Positions 25,426-33,980 are shown, counted from the first letter of the stretch. The stretch: 59,325 bases of DNA from Bradyrhizobium nivariense (GCF_029846715.1 NZ_JARVWW010000045.1:1-59325), one strand, 5' to 3'. Notes: generated by a model not told the origin, from the sequence alone. Numbers and translations are program-made.

Positions 25426-25470
25426 CAAGTCGCCTTTCTTAGCAAGTCGCCTTCTTAACAAGTCGCCTTG
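25426..25470. repeat. Tandem repeat spanning the stop codon of the DsbA-like gene
   Basis: CAAGTCGCCTT occurs three times with a 15-17 bp period. The copy nearest the gene encodes its last residues and stop; the other two are downstream. Confidence 0.75.
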
Positions 25471-26222
25471 CCGCAGCGGGCAACGCCGATCTTTTCCTTG
25501 AGGCCTTCGAGGCCGACGGCGCCGATCACGATCTGCTTGCCGATCACGTAGCTCGGGGTGCCGTTCATGCCCATCGCCTCGGCGAGCTTGAAGTTCTCCT
25601 CGATGGTGGTACGCACCTCGGCGCTGCCGATGTCCTTCTCGATCTTCGCGGTGTCGAGGCCGGCTTCCTTGGCTGCCTGAAGCGCGCGCGCCTTGTCGGC
25701 CGCGCCACGACCGCCGAGCAGCTTCTGGTGGAAGTCGAGGTACTTCTTGCCGGAGGGATCCTGCATGCGCACGGCGACCGCGACCTGGGCTGCTTCGACC
25801 GAGCCCTGGCTCAGCACCGGAAACTCCTTCAGCACGACCTTCAGCTTCGGATCGGCCTTCATGAGGTCGAGCATGTCGCCCATTGCGCGTTTGCAGTAAC
25901 CGCAATTGTAGTCGAAGAACTCGACGAAGGTGACGTCGCCGTCCTTGTTGCCGAGCACGACCTGGCGCGGCGAGTTGAAGATCGCATCGGAATTCTGCGC
26001 GATGCTGGCCTCGTGCTTCTGCGTCTCGGCCGCGGCCTGGCGCTTGGTGAGCTCGGTCATCGCTTCCTCGAGCACCTCGGGATGGGTGACGAGATAGTTC
26101 TTGATGATCGCCTCGATGTCGGTGCGCTGGGCATCGGAGAAGCTGTCGGCCGACGCAGGCGCGGCTGCGCCGAACATGGCGAGCGCAAACAGCGCGGGAG
26201 CAAGCAGGCGCAGCGAAGGCAT
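25455..26222 (-). CDS. DsbA family periplasmic thiol:disulfide oxidoreductase
   Basis: A 255-residue thioredoxin-fold protein of the DsbA/Com1 type. A signal peptide (MPSLRLLAPALFALAMFG, cleaved after ASA) is followed by an N-terminal helical extension (AIIKNYLVTHPEVLEEAM) found in this subgroup, then the active site FFDYNCGYCKRAM with a CGYC pair. The cis-Pro loop is MGMNGTPSYVIG. A second Cys pair is near the end (ARCGKATC). It should introduce or isomerise disulfides in secreted proteins. The ATG at 26222 is preferred to a TTG two codons upstream. The 3' end carries a tandem repeat that includes the stop codon. Confidence 0.93.
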   Translation of the reverse strand: MPSLRLLAPALFALAMFGAAAPASADSFSDAQRTDIEAIIKNYLVTHPEVLEEAMTELTKRQAAAETQKHEASIAQNSDAIFNSPRQVVLGNKDGDVTFVEFFDYNCGYCKRAMGDMLDLMKADPKLKVVLKEFPVLSQGSVEAAQVAVAVRMQDPSGKKYLDFHQKLLGGRGAADKARALQAAKEAGLDTAKIEKDIGSAEVRTTIEENFKLAEAMGMNGTPSYVIGKQIVIGAVGLEGLKEKIGVARCGKATC

Positions 26223-26318
26223 AGGCAAATCCTCTTATCCAAAGCAGGTTTCGGAAACGTCCGGCGGACTTAAGCTAGGTGTCGTGACGTCGTGGTGTAA
26301 GGCGTCGTCCTGGTCCAA

Positions 26319-27722
26319 TTAGTTGCGCGACGGTTTTGACGCCACGATGTCGTCGGCCTTGACCCATCCGGGCGTGCCGACGGCGAAACGGGTTTTCGCG
26401 CGCGTCGCAAGCTCGCGGGCGGTCTTGTTGTCACCGCGCAAGTAAGCGGCCTGTGCCGACGCCAGATCCGCCTCGGCATAGTCTCCCTTCCGGCCATAGG
26501 CCATCGCGAGCTGCATGTAGCCGAGAGCGGCCTCCGGTTCCCGTGCCACCGCGGCGCGGAGAATCCGAACGGCGTCGTCGGTGTAGGCCTTATTATCGGA
26601 CCCAACCAGAGCCTGCCCAAGTAACATCTCGATGAGGGGGGCGTTGTTCGAAAGTGCGACAGCCTTGCGCAGGGCGGGAATCGCCTCGGCCGGCTTGCCA
26701 CCCTCCAGCAGGGCCTGGCCGCGCACCTCGTAAAAATACGCATTGTTGGGCTGGACCTGAATCAGCGCGTCGATCTGGGCGAGCGCGCTGCGCAAATCCC
26801 CGTGCAGATAGGTGTTGATGGCGCGGGCATAGCGCGCCGGCATGCTGTCGTTCGTCAGGGGATAGCGGCGGTACACCGTCTCCGGCCGCTCCATGAAGGC
26901 GGATATCTTGGCGCGCACCATATCATGGCGGAGCTGGAGCGCCGGATCGTCCTTCTTGTCCCAATAGGGGCTGGCGCTGGCGAACTCCTGGAGTGCAGCG
27001 ACGCGCTCGGCGGGCATCGGGTGCGACTGGAGATAGGGATCCGCGCCGCGCGCGGCGAACAGGCTCTCGCTGGTGAAGCGCTTGAACGTCTCGTACATGC
27101 CCTTCGGCGACTGCTGGGTCGCAGTCAGGAATTTCACGCCGGCGCGGTCGGCGTTCTCCTCCTGCTGACGCTGATAGGACAGGAGCGTGCGGCGGATCAT
27201 CTCCTGCGGGCCGGCGATGGCGGCAGCCCCAGCATTGGCAAGGCCGTTGTTGCCGGCGCTGCTGCTGCCGCGGGTGCTGCCCATGGCGATCGCACCGGCG
27301 CCGAGCAGCATCGCGATGATCATCTGGGTCTGGGCGTTGGCGAGCTGCTCGCGCAGCTTGGACAGATGGCCGCCGGCCAGATGCCCGGTCTCGTGCGCGA
27401 GCACGCCGATGATCTGGTTCGGCGTCTCCGACTGGAGGATCGCGCCGTAATTGACGAAGATGCGGCGGCCGTCGGCGACGAACGCGTTGAACGAGCCCTC
27501 GTTGACGATCACCATCTGGATGTTCTGCTTTTCGAGACCGGCGGCGCGCAGGATCGGGCGGGTGTATTCGCGCAGCAGTTGCTCGGTCTCGGTGTCGCGC
27601 AGCACCGGCGGCCCCTTGGCCTGCGCATGCGCGGCCGAGAACGGCGTCAGCGCGATCGCAGCCGCCGCCAAGAGGGCGGTGAGGGCGGTGGCCTTCTTGC
27701 GCAATGCGATCTGGAGCAACAT
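26319..27722 (-). CDS. M48 family metalloprotease with TPR repeats (BepA-like)
   Basis: A periplasmic zinc protease of about 467 aa. A signal peptide (ATALTALLAAAAIALTPF, cleaved near AHAQ) precedes an M48 domain with the zinc site VLAHETGHLAGGHLS (about residue 110) and the third ligand region QEENADRAGVKFL. Residues 290-460 form TPR-like helices (RGQALLEGGKPAEAIPALRKA). The architecture matches BepA/YfgC, which assists or removes misassembled LptD and other outer-membrane proteins. It follows a tandem 14-bp repeat and precedes the DsbA-like gene on the same strand; both act in envelope protein quality control. Confidence 0.92.
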   Translation of the reverse strand: MLLQIALRKKATALTALLAAAAIALTPFSAAHAQAKGPPVLRDTETEQLLREYTRPILRAAGLEKQNIQMVIVNEGSFNAFVADGRRIFVNYGAILQSETPNQIIGVLAHETGHLAGGHLSKLREQLANAQTQMIIAMLLGAGAIAMGSTRGSSSAGNNGLANAGAAAIAGPQEMIRRTLLSYQRQQEENADRAGVKFLTATQQSPKGMYETFKRFTSESLFAARGADPYLQSHPMPAERVAALQEFASASPYWDKKDDPALQLRHDMVRAKISAFMERPETVYRRYPLTNDSMPARYARAINTYLHGDLRSALAQIDALIQVQPNNAYFYEVRGQALLEGGKPAEAIPALRKAVALSNNAPLIEMLLGQALVGSDNKAYTDDAVRILRAAVAREPEAALGYMQLAMAYGRKGDYAEADLASAQAAYLRGDNKTARELATRAKTRFAVGTPGWVKADDIVASKPSRN

Positions 27723-27789
27723 CAAGCGGTCTGGGTCAAACGGTCTTGGTCAAGCAGTTTTGGTCAAGCAGTTTTGGTCAAGCAGTTTC
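27720..27789. repeat. Tandem 14-bp repeat upstream of the M48 protease gene
   Basis: Four adjacent 14-mers (two identical, GGTCAAGCAGTTTT) plus a partial fifth run into the start codon of the protease gene. On the minus strand each unit supplies CTTGACC or TTTGACC, like a rhizobial -35 element. Confidence 0.85.
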
Positions 27790-27942
27790 GTGATTGGTTT
27801 TGGCGATTGGCGGCGGACCGGATACGCGATATGCCCTTATGAGCAGTACCCCTTATGAGCCGTACAATGCGGCCAGTCTGGGGCGCAAGCGCCCGTTTCC
27901 CGGACCGGACGGACCGGTCCGCCAGCGAAATAGCAGAAATCG

Positions 27943-29130
27943 ATGCACGATGCGATATTGAGGAACCGGTTGGGGCAGTGGCTCGAGCCCTCCCGCCGCA
28001 GCGATGTTCCCCCGTTCATGGTGATGGACGTGATGGCCGCGGCGGCCCGAATCGAGGCGGCCGGGAGCCATGTCATCCACATGGAGGTCGGCCAGCCCGC
28101 TGCCGGCGCGCCGACGACCGCGATTGCGGCCGCCCATGCGGCGCTCGAGGCAGGGCGGATCGATTATACCTCCGCACTCGGCATCCCCAGCCTGCGCGAG
28201 CGCATCGCGCGGCATTATCGCGATGCCTATGGCTGTGACGTCAGCCCCGAGCGGATCGTGGTGACCACCGGCTCCTCCGGCGGGTTCATTCTGGCTTTCC
28301 TGGCGATGTTCGAGCCGGGCGACCGCGTCGCCGTGACGGTGCCGGGTTATCCGCCGTACCGTCATATCCTCACCGCGCTCGGCTGCGAGCCGGTGCTGAT
28401 CGAGACCACGAACGAGACGCGCCATGCGCTGACCGGCGAGGCGCTGCTGGCCGCCCATCACAAGGCGCCGCTGAAGGGCGTGCTGGTCGGCAGCCCCGCC
28501 AATCCGACCGGGACAATGATGTCCCGCGAGGCGCTCGCTGGCCTGATCGCGGCAGCGGAAGATGCTGGCATCCGCTTCATCTCGGACGAGATCTATCACG
28601 GGCTCGACTACGCGTTTCCCGCGGTGACGGTGGCGGCGCTGTCGGACCACGCCCTCGTGATCAACTCGTTCTCGAAGTATTTCTGCATGACGGGCTGGCG
28701 CGTCGGCTGGATGGTCGTGCCCGAGCTTCTGGTGCGGCCGATCGAGCGGCTCCAGCAGAACCTGTCGATCTCGGTGCCGTCGCTGTCGCAGATCGCGGCA
28801 GAGGCCGCCTTTGACGGGGCGGCCGAGATGGAGGAGATCAAGCACGGCTATCAGGAAAACCGGCGCATCCTGATCGAGGGATTGCCCAAGGCCGGCCTGA
28901 CCAGATTCCTGCCGGCCGACGGCGCCTTCTACCTCTACGCCGACGTGTCGGACTTCACCTCCGACAGTTTCGAGTTCGCCAAGCAGATGCTGGAGCAGGC
29001 GCACGTCGCGGCGACCCCGGGCCTCGACTTCGATCCCATTCATGGTCGTTCATTCATTCGGCTCTCTTATGCGCGTTCGGCAGGGGAGATGCGGGAGGCA
29101 GTTGACCGGATCGCCCACTGGCTTAAATAG
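27943..29130 (+). CDS. PLP-dependent class I/II aminotransferase
   Basis: A 395-residue fold-type I aminotransferase. Conserved blocks are HMEVGQPAAGAP (substrate loop), DYTSALGIPSLRERIARHY, TTGSSGGFILAFLAMF (cofactor phosphate binding), GSPANPTGTMMS, ISDEIYHGLDY, the PLP Lys in NSFSKYFCMTGWRVGW and the carboxylate-binding Arg in RSFIRLSYARS. Aromatic, aspartate or N-succinyl-type substrates are all possible for this subgroup, so specificity is left open. It starts a rightward run with bioY and dctA but is probably an independent unit. Confidence 0.92.
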   Translation: MHDAILRNRLGQWLEPSRRSDVPPFMVMDVMAAAARIEAAGSHVIHMEVGQPAAGAPTTAIAAAHAALEAGRIDYTSALGIPSLRERIARHYRDAYGCDVSPERIVVTTGSSGGFILAFLAMFEPGDRVAVTVPGYPPYRHILTALGCEPVLIETTNETRHALTGEALLAAHHKAPLKGVLVGSPANPTGTMMSREALAGLIAAAEDAGIRFISDEIYHGLDYAFPAVTVAALSDHALVINSFSKYFCMTGWRVGWMVVPELLVRPIERLQQNLSISVPSLSQIAAEAAFDGAAEMEEIKHGYQENRRILIEGLPKAGLTRFLPADGAFYLYADVSDFTSDSFEFAKQMLEQAHVAATPGLDFDPIHGRSFIRLSYARSAGEMREAVDRIAHWLK

Positions 29131-29137
29131 CCGCCAG

Positions 29138-29147
29138 TTTTCGATAG
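29138..29147. promoter_or_regulatory. Possible BioR operator upstream of bioY
   Basis: TTTTCGATAG matches the alphaproteobacterial BioR site TTATMKATAA at 8 of 10 positions and lies 16 bases before the bioY start codon. A ten-base match can arise by chance. Confidence 0.35.
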
Positions 29148-29163
29148 CCTCCGGAGTTCAACT

Positions 29164-29775
29164 TTGTCTGACCCTTCCCTCCCGTCCGCCGCCGCGCCGC
29201 ATTCTCTTCTCGCCGCATTGATGTGGCCGATCCGGCCGGGTGAAACCGTCGGCGCCTTGCGCGCCTTGGTGCTGATTGTGCTCGGCACCGCCTTGATGGC
29301 GCTGTCAGCCAAGGTGAATCTGCCGCTGCCTTACGTCCCCATGACATTGCAGACGCTGGTCGTGCTGATGATCGGCGCCGCCTATGGCTGGCGCCTTGGC
29401 AGCGCAACCATGATCGCCTACCTCGCCGAGGGCGCGATGGGCCTGCCGGTGTTCGCCGGCCCGGTCGGTGGAATTGCACCGCTGGTTGGCCCGACCGCGG
29501 GCTATCTGTTCGGCTTCATTGGCGCCGCCTTCGTCACCGGCTGGCTCGCCGAGCGCGGCTGGGATCGCAGCGTGGTGCTGCTGTTTGCGGCAATGGCCGT
29601 CGGCCACATCGTCATTCTGGCCGCCGGGTTCGGCTGGCTGGCCTTCGGCCTCGGCCTGGGTGCCGCGAAGGCGTGGCAGGTCGGCCTGATGCCGTTCATT
29701 GCGGCCTCGCTGGTCAAGAACGCGCTCGGCGCGACGCTGATGCCGGCGATACGCCGGGTCGTCGATCGCGGATAA
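29164..29775 (+). CDS. bioY: Biotin transporter BioY
   Basis: The S component of an ECF-type biotin importer, 203 aa with six hydrophobic segments. Family features are ALSAKVNLPLPYVPMTLQTL, the biotin-binding region EGAMGLPVFAG and the block VGPTAGYLFGFIGAAFV. It starts at TTG, with GGAG seven bases upstream. No bioM/bioN genes follow, so it either works alone, as reported for some rhizobial BioY, or uses a shared ECF module. It would supply biotin for the AccB protein encoded nearby. Confidence 0.93.
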   Translation: MSDPSLPSAAAPHSLLAALMWPIRPGETVGALRALVLIVLGTALMALSAKVNLPLPYVPMTLQTLVVLMIGAAYGWRLGSATMIAYLAEGAMGLPVFAGPVGGIAPLVGPTAGYLFGFIGAAFVTGWLAERGWDRSVVLLFAAMAVGHIVILAAGFGWLAFGLGLGAAKAWQVGLMPFIAASLVKNALGATLMPAIRRVVDRG

Positions 29776-29806
29776 AGCGCGCAATAACGAGCAGTTCCAA
29801 TTGACA

Positions 29807-29844
29807 GGGCCGGCCAAGTTGATCTTGGCTGGCCCGGCGTTTTG
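29807..29844 (+). terminator. Intrinsic terminator of bioY
   Basis: GGGCCGGCCAAG and CTTGGCTGGCCC pair around TTGAT, followed by GGCGTTTT. Confidence 0.75.
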
Positions 29845-29859
29845 AGGGGGAGTGAAACA

Positions 29860-31194
29860 ATGACAACGACAACGATGGCGGGGGCGCCGGTCGCGCCGAC
29901 CGCTGCCAAGCCGTGGTATAAAGTTCTCTACGTTCAGGTGCTGATCGCGATCGTGCTCGGCGCCATCGTCGGCTGGCTCTGGCCGACGGTCGCCACCAAC
30001 GAATGGATCAAGGCGCTCGGCGACGGCTTCATCAAGCTGATCAAGATGGTGATCGCGCCGATCATCTTCTGCACCGTGGTCTCGGGCATCGCCCATATCC
30101 AGGACGCCAAGAAGGTCGGCCGCATCGGCGTCAAGGCGCTGGTCTATTTCGAGATCGTCTCGACCTTCGCGCTGGTGATTGGACTTATCATCGGCAATTT
30201 GGTGAAGCCGGGTGCGGGCTTCGGCAGCGCCGCCGCCAACGCGCAGGCCGTCGCCAACTACGCCAAGCAGGCCGAAGGCCAGAAGTCGGTCGACTTCGTG
30301 CTGCACATCATTCCGGACACCGTCGTCGGCGCCTTCGCGCAAGGCGAGATCCTGCAGGTGCTGCTGTTCTCGGTGCTGTTCGGCTTTGCCATCATGGGGC
30401 TCGGCGAGCGCGGCCACACCATCCGCAGCTTCATCGACGACGCCGCGCATGCCGTGTTCGGCGTCATCTCCATCGTGATGCGCGCGGCGCCGATCGGTGC
30501 CTTCGGCGCGATGGCCTACACCATCGGCAAGTTCGGCACCGGGGCGATCCTCAACCTGATCGGCCTGATCGCGACGTTCTACGTTACCGCGGCGCTGTTC
30601 GTGTTCGTCGTGCTCGGAATCATCGCGCGCTTTGCCGGCTTCTCCATCTTCAAGTTCCTCGCCTACATCAAGGACGAGCTGCTGATTGTGCTCGGCACCT
30701 CGTCGTCGGAAAGCGCGTTGCCGTCCTTGATGGAAAAGCTCGAGCGCCTCGGCTGCTCCAAGTCGGTGGTCGGCCTCGTGGTGCCCACGGGCTATTCGTT
30801 CAATCTCGACGGCACCAACATCTACATGACGCTGGCAACGCTGTTCATCGCGCAGGCGCTCGGCTTCGATCTCACCTTCGGCCAGCAGCTCACCATCCTG
30901 GTGGTGGCGATGCTGACCTCGAAGGGCGCCTCCGGCATCACCGGCGCTGGCTTCATCACGCTGGCGGCGACGCTCGCCGTGGTCGATCCGCGCCTCGTGC
31001 CGGGCATGGCGATCGTGCTCGGCATCGACAAGTTCATGAGCGAGTGCCGCGCGCTGACCAATCTGTGCGGCAACGGCGTGGCCTGCGTGATCGTTGCCTG
31101 GTGGGAGGGCGAACTCGATCGCGACAAGCTCAACGCCAACCTCGCCAGGCAGATCGATCCGACCGACATGGAGACGGCGGTCACGACGGACTGA
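29860..31194 (+). CDS. dctA: C4-dicarboxylate/amino acid:cation symporter
   Basis: A 444-residue DAACS-family carrier importing succinate, malate or fumarate with cations; in rhizobia DctA fuels nitrogen-fixing bacteroids. The start ATG at 29860 has GGGGGAG upstream. Family signatures are FIKLIKMVIAPIIFCTVVSG, the serine-rich reentrant loop VLGTSSSESALP, GLVVPTGYSFNLDGTNIYM and the second loop SKGASGITGAGFITLAATL. No dctBD regulator pair adjoins, so either this is a DctA paralogue or regulation is in trans. Confidence 0.95.
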   Translation: MTTTTMAGAPVAPTAAKPWYKVLYVQVLIAIVLGAIVGWLWPTVATNEWIKALGDGFIKLIKMVIAPIIFCTVVSGIAHIQDAKKVGRIGVKALVYFEIVSTFALVIGLIIGNLVKPGAGFGSAAANAQAVANYAKQAEGQKSVDFVLHIIPDTVVGAFAQGEILQVLLFSVLFGFAIMGLGERGHTIRSFIDDAAHAVFGVISIVMRAAPIGAFGAMAYTIGKFGTGAILNLIGLIATFYVTAALFVFVVLGIIARFAGFSIFKFLAYIKDELLIVLGTSSSESALPSLMEKLERLGCSKSVVGLVVPTGYSFNLDGTNIYMTLATLFIAQALGFDLTFGQQLTILVVAMLTSKGASGITGAGFITLAATLAVVDPRLVPGMAIVLGIDKFMSECRALTNLCGNGVACVIVAWWEGELDRDKLNANLARQIDPTDMETAVTTD

Positions 31195-31222
31195 TCTGCA
31201 AGCTGTCACCGACGGCGCGCCG

Positions 31223-32099
31223 TCAGGTCTCGAAATAACAGGGCTGGTCGAGATCCTCGATCAGCCCTTTTTCTTGCGGCACCCAGCCCAGCAGGGCGCG
31301 GGTCTTGGTGCTCGAAGTTGGGACATCGACGCCCGCGAATTGCGCGAACCAGCCGAAATGCGCGGGCGCTTCCTCCGGCGACTTCGAAACCACGGGCACG
31401 CCGAGCCTTCGGCCGATCACCTCCGCAATCGCCTTGAACGGCACGCCTTCCTCGGCGATCGCGTGATAGCGCTTTGTGGTTGCGCCTTGCTCCAGCCAGC
31501 CGGTAGACACGCGCGGCATCAAAACGATGCGCGGCCGGCCAGCGGTTGCTGCCGTCGCCGACATAGGCAGCCACGCCTTTTTCGCGCGCGAGGTTGATCA
31601 GGATCGGAACGAAGCCATGATCGCCCTCGCCATGCGTGGACGGCGGGAGACGAACCACGGCTGCGCGGACGCCGGCCAGCGACAGCGCGGCCGATTCAGA
31701 CACGCGCGGAAAGCGGTGCGCCGATTCATCCTCCTCGGTTGCAAGGCGCCCGGGCGCGAGCAGCGCCACGCCTGACGTGACGATGAGAGGGCGGTCGGAT
31801 CCCTTGAGTTCTTCGCCGATCGCGAGGATCGCACGGCGGTCGAGTTCGCAATTGTCCAGGAATTTGGAGAAGTCGTGGTTGAAGCCGAGGTGCAGGACGC
31901 CGTCCGCTGCGGCCGCGCCGCCGCGCAAGGACGCATGATCCTCCAGGGAGCCGCGATGGACCTCGGCGCCCATCGCGGCGAGGGCGGCTGCGCCGGCATC
32001 GCTGCGGGCAAGGCCGGTAACGCGGTGGCCGGCGGCAATGAGGTCCAAAACGACGGCGGAGCCGACGAAGCCGGTGGCGCCGGTGACGAAAACACGCAT
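31223..32099 (-). pseudogene. Frameshifted NAD-dependent epimerase/SDR family oxidoreductase
   Basis: Extended SDR of the NAD(P)-binding epimerase type. From 32099 the frame reads a normal Rossmann start (MRVFVTGATGFVGSAVV) through VAAYVGDGSNRWPAAHRFDA to VYRLA near 31495. The rest of the enzyme (LEQGATTKRYHAIAEEGVPF to EDLDQPCYFET) continues in another frame that ends at 31223. The junction reads CTGGCTGGAG where about CTGGCNCTGGAG is expected, a two-base loss. Without the shift the product would be about 290 aa. It is a pseudogene unless this is a sequencing error. It is divergent from a MmyB-type regulator gene. Confidence 0.85.
31240..31272 (+). terminator. Terminator-like hairpin after dctA, inside the convergent pseudogene
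   Basis: AGGGCTGGTCGA pairs with TCGATCAGCCCT, followed by TTTT. It sits within the last codons of the convergent SDR gene, so it is both coding and potentially terminating. Confidence 0.6.
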
Positions 32100-32143
32100 G
32101 AGTCATCTCCAGGGGTTGGTGGAGACAACCATCTGCGCTAGGG

Positions 32144-32180
32144 TTATCCGGGTAAAGTAGTGATATTATCGGGGTATAAT
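32144..32180. promoter_or_regulatory. Direct repeats and -10 element in the SDR/regulator divergent promoter
   Basis: TTATCCGGGTAAAG (32144) and TTATCGGGGTATAA (32166) are near-identical direct repeats 22 bp (two helical turns) apart. The second contains TATAAT (32175-32180), 11 bases before the regulator start codon. This is the expected layout of an autoregulatory operator. Confidence 0.5.
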
Positions 32181-32190
32181 AGCTAACAGG

Positions 32191-33027
32191 ATGAGCGAGA
32201 GCGCGACAGCTGAGAACCTCCTGGGGACCTACCTCAAAGACCGCCGCACCCGGCTCGATGCCGCGGCGTTCGGTTTCGCCGGCAGCCGCAGGCGTACGCC
32301 CGGGCTGCGCCGCGAGGAGGTGGCGCAGCGCGCCAATATCAGCCCGACCTGGTACACATGGCTGGAGCAGGGCCGCGGCGGCGCGCCGTCGGCCGACGTG
32401 CTCGACCGCATCGCGCGTGCGCTGATGCTGACCGATGTCGAGCGCGAGCACCTGTTCCTGATCGGTCTCGGCCGCCCGCCTGAGGTGCGCTATCGGGCGA
32501 ACGAAGGCGTCTCGCCGCGGCTGCAGCGCGTGCTCGATGCACTCGAAGTCTGCCCGGCCCTGGTGCGGACCGCGACCTGGGACGTCGTCGCCTGGAATCG
32601 TGCCGCAAGCGTGGTGCTGACCGACTACGGCGCGATCCCGCCGGGACAGCGCAACATCCTGCGCTTCATCTTCTGCGATCCCAGGGTGCGCGCCGCCAAT
32701 CAGGACTGGGACAGCGTGGCGCGGTTCGTCGTGGCCGCCTTCAGGGCCGACGCCGCGCGCGCAGGCGCGGTCTCACATGTCGCCGATTTCGTCGATGAGC
32801 TCTGCCGCACCAGTCCGGAATTCGCGGCGCTCTGGCGCGACAACGACGTGCGCCATCATGGCGACGGCACCAAGCGGCTGCGGCACCCCGTTCACGGCAC
32901 GATGTCGTTCGAATATTCGAGCTTCAATGTCGAGGGCCGCTCCGATCTCAGCATGATCGTCTACAATCCGGCGACGCCTGAAGATGCCGAGCGGATCAAA
33001 AGGCTGCTCGCCGGGCACGCCGACTGA
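32191..33027 (+). CDS. XRE-family regulator with MmyB-like ligand-binding domain
   Basis: A 278-residue repressor or activator. The N-terminal HTH (residues 10-75) has the typical MmyB-type pattern RRRTPGLRREEVAQRANISP, TWYTWLEQGRG and ADVLDRIARALMLT. The C-terminal half is the MmyB-like PAS-fold domain (VVAWNRAASVVLTDY, RNILRFIFCDPRVR, ending YSSFNVEGRSDLSMIVYNP), which in relatives binds a fatty-acid-like ligand. These regulators usually control an adjacent divergent SDR gene, exactly the arrangement here, although the target is now frameshifted. Confidence 0.92.
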   Translation: MSESATAENLLGTYLKDRRTRLDAAAFGFAGSRRRTPGLRREEVAQRANISPTWYTWLEQGRGGAPSADVLDRIARALMLTDVEREHLFLIGLGRPPEVRYRANEGVSPRLQRVLDALEVCPALVRTATWDVVAWNRAASVVLTDYGAIPPGQRNILRFIFCDPRVRAANQDWDSVARFVVAAFRADAARAGAVSHVADFVDELCRTSPEFAALWRDNDVRHHGDGTKRLRHPVHGTMSFEYSSFNVEGRSDLSMIVYNPATPEDAERIKRLLAGHAD

Positions 33028-33076
33028 CGGATTTCTCGAGCTCGCGCGTTTAACCCGCATCTCGGACCTCGAAGGG

Positions 33077-33361
33077 ATGGGTGGTATCGTGGGCAATGCG
33101 GCTGTGAATCCGATTGTGTCGCAAGCGGCGGAGCACTTTGCGGCGGGGCGTCCGGACCAGGCGGATGCACTCTGCGCGGCGGTTCTGAAAGCCGATCCGG
33201 ATCACGTCCCGGCGCTACATCTGGCCGCTGTCGCTGCATTCGTCGCCGGCCGCGCGGCTGACGGCGCCACGCTGCTCGGCCGCATCTTCAGCGTCGATCC
33301 CGATCACGCGCCGGCGCTCGTCACGTTCGGCGATGCGTTGGCTGTGAAGGGCGAGCAGTGA
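33077..33361 (+). CDS. Short TPR protein, probably truncated
   Basis: A 94-residue product (MGGIVGNAAVNPIVSQAAEH) with two tetratricopeptide-like helix pairs (AGRPDQADALCAAVLKADPDH and AGRAADGATLLGRIFSVDPDH). It stops abruptly at VKGEQ, in the middle of what would be a third repeat. Larger rhizobial TPR proteins begin in the same way, so this is most likely the surviving 5' end of such a gene. The stop lies next to a truncated hydrolase on the other strand, suggesting one rearrangement cut both. It may still be translated: GAAGGG precedes the ATG. Confidence 0.5.
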   Translation: MGGIVGNAAVNPIVSQAAEHFAAGRPDQADALCAAVLKADPDHVPALHLAAVAAFVAGRAADGATLLGRIFSVDPDHAPALVTFGDALAVKGEQ

Positions 33362-33383
33362 ATTGCACTGCATATTGCGGTGC

Positions 33384-33974
33384 TCAATTTTCGGTAGCGC
33401 GCTGGCCGACCGCATACACATGGCACGCTGTGCCGGCGCTGTTGCTTTGGCGTTCCGCGATGGACTTGTCGCGCGCTTCCGTGACAGTCCGGCTGGCGGA
33501 AGCGAGGCCGCAACCTCCCTTGTCATCGATGGCAAATGCCTTGGTGTCGCTGCGAATGGCCAGGTAGACGGAAAGCGCCCTCTGGCAGTCGGACGAAAGA
33601 TCCGCCGGTGGTGGAAGCGCGGCAGGCTCCGGCAGACTGATCGTTACCGCGGTCGGCAGTTTAAGCTCGGCAAGGAATGGCTCGACGGTAGGAAGCCAGG
33701 TGTCCGCCACGTCCCTTATGATGAGGTCATGGCCGTCTGTTCCAAAAGGCGGCAGGATGTGCAATCGCGCTGGCGCGCCGCCGGTCGTGTATGCGGCGAG
33801 CATCTGATGCGCCAGCTCGGGGCCATATGATTGATCATCTTCGGCGTACAGCCAGAGCGCGGGCACGCGGGTGGTGCGGCCAAGCGCTTCCACGACGAGA
33901 CGATCGGGGCCGCAGGCATCGCCCGGCTTGGCCATCGAGTGTCGACCGCCATCGAAGTTCAGAACGCCCACCAC
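33384..33974 (-). pseudogene. 5'-truncated alpha/beta (dienelactone-type) hydrolase
   Basis: The frame begins inside the fold (VLNFDGGRHSMA) and continues with VPALWLYAEDDQSYGPELAH, holding the catalytic Asp, and GTDGHDLI, holding the His. The nucleophile elbow that should precede it is absent. A C-terminal extension with two or three Cys (DLSSDCQRALS, KGGCGLASASR, GTACHVYAVGQ) matches a small Cys-containing domain common in Bradyrhizobium exported proteins. About half of the expected protein is missing, so this is a remnant even though the frame is open for 196 residues. Confidence 0.6.
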
Positions 33975-33980
33975 TATGGG

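Noticed and set aside
29842..29859. Earlier ATG for dctA
   Set aside because: It lies within or after the bioY terminator and lacks spacing to GGGGGAG, which fits the ATG at 29860.
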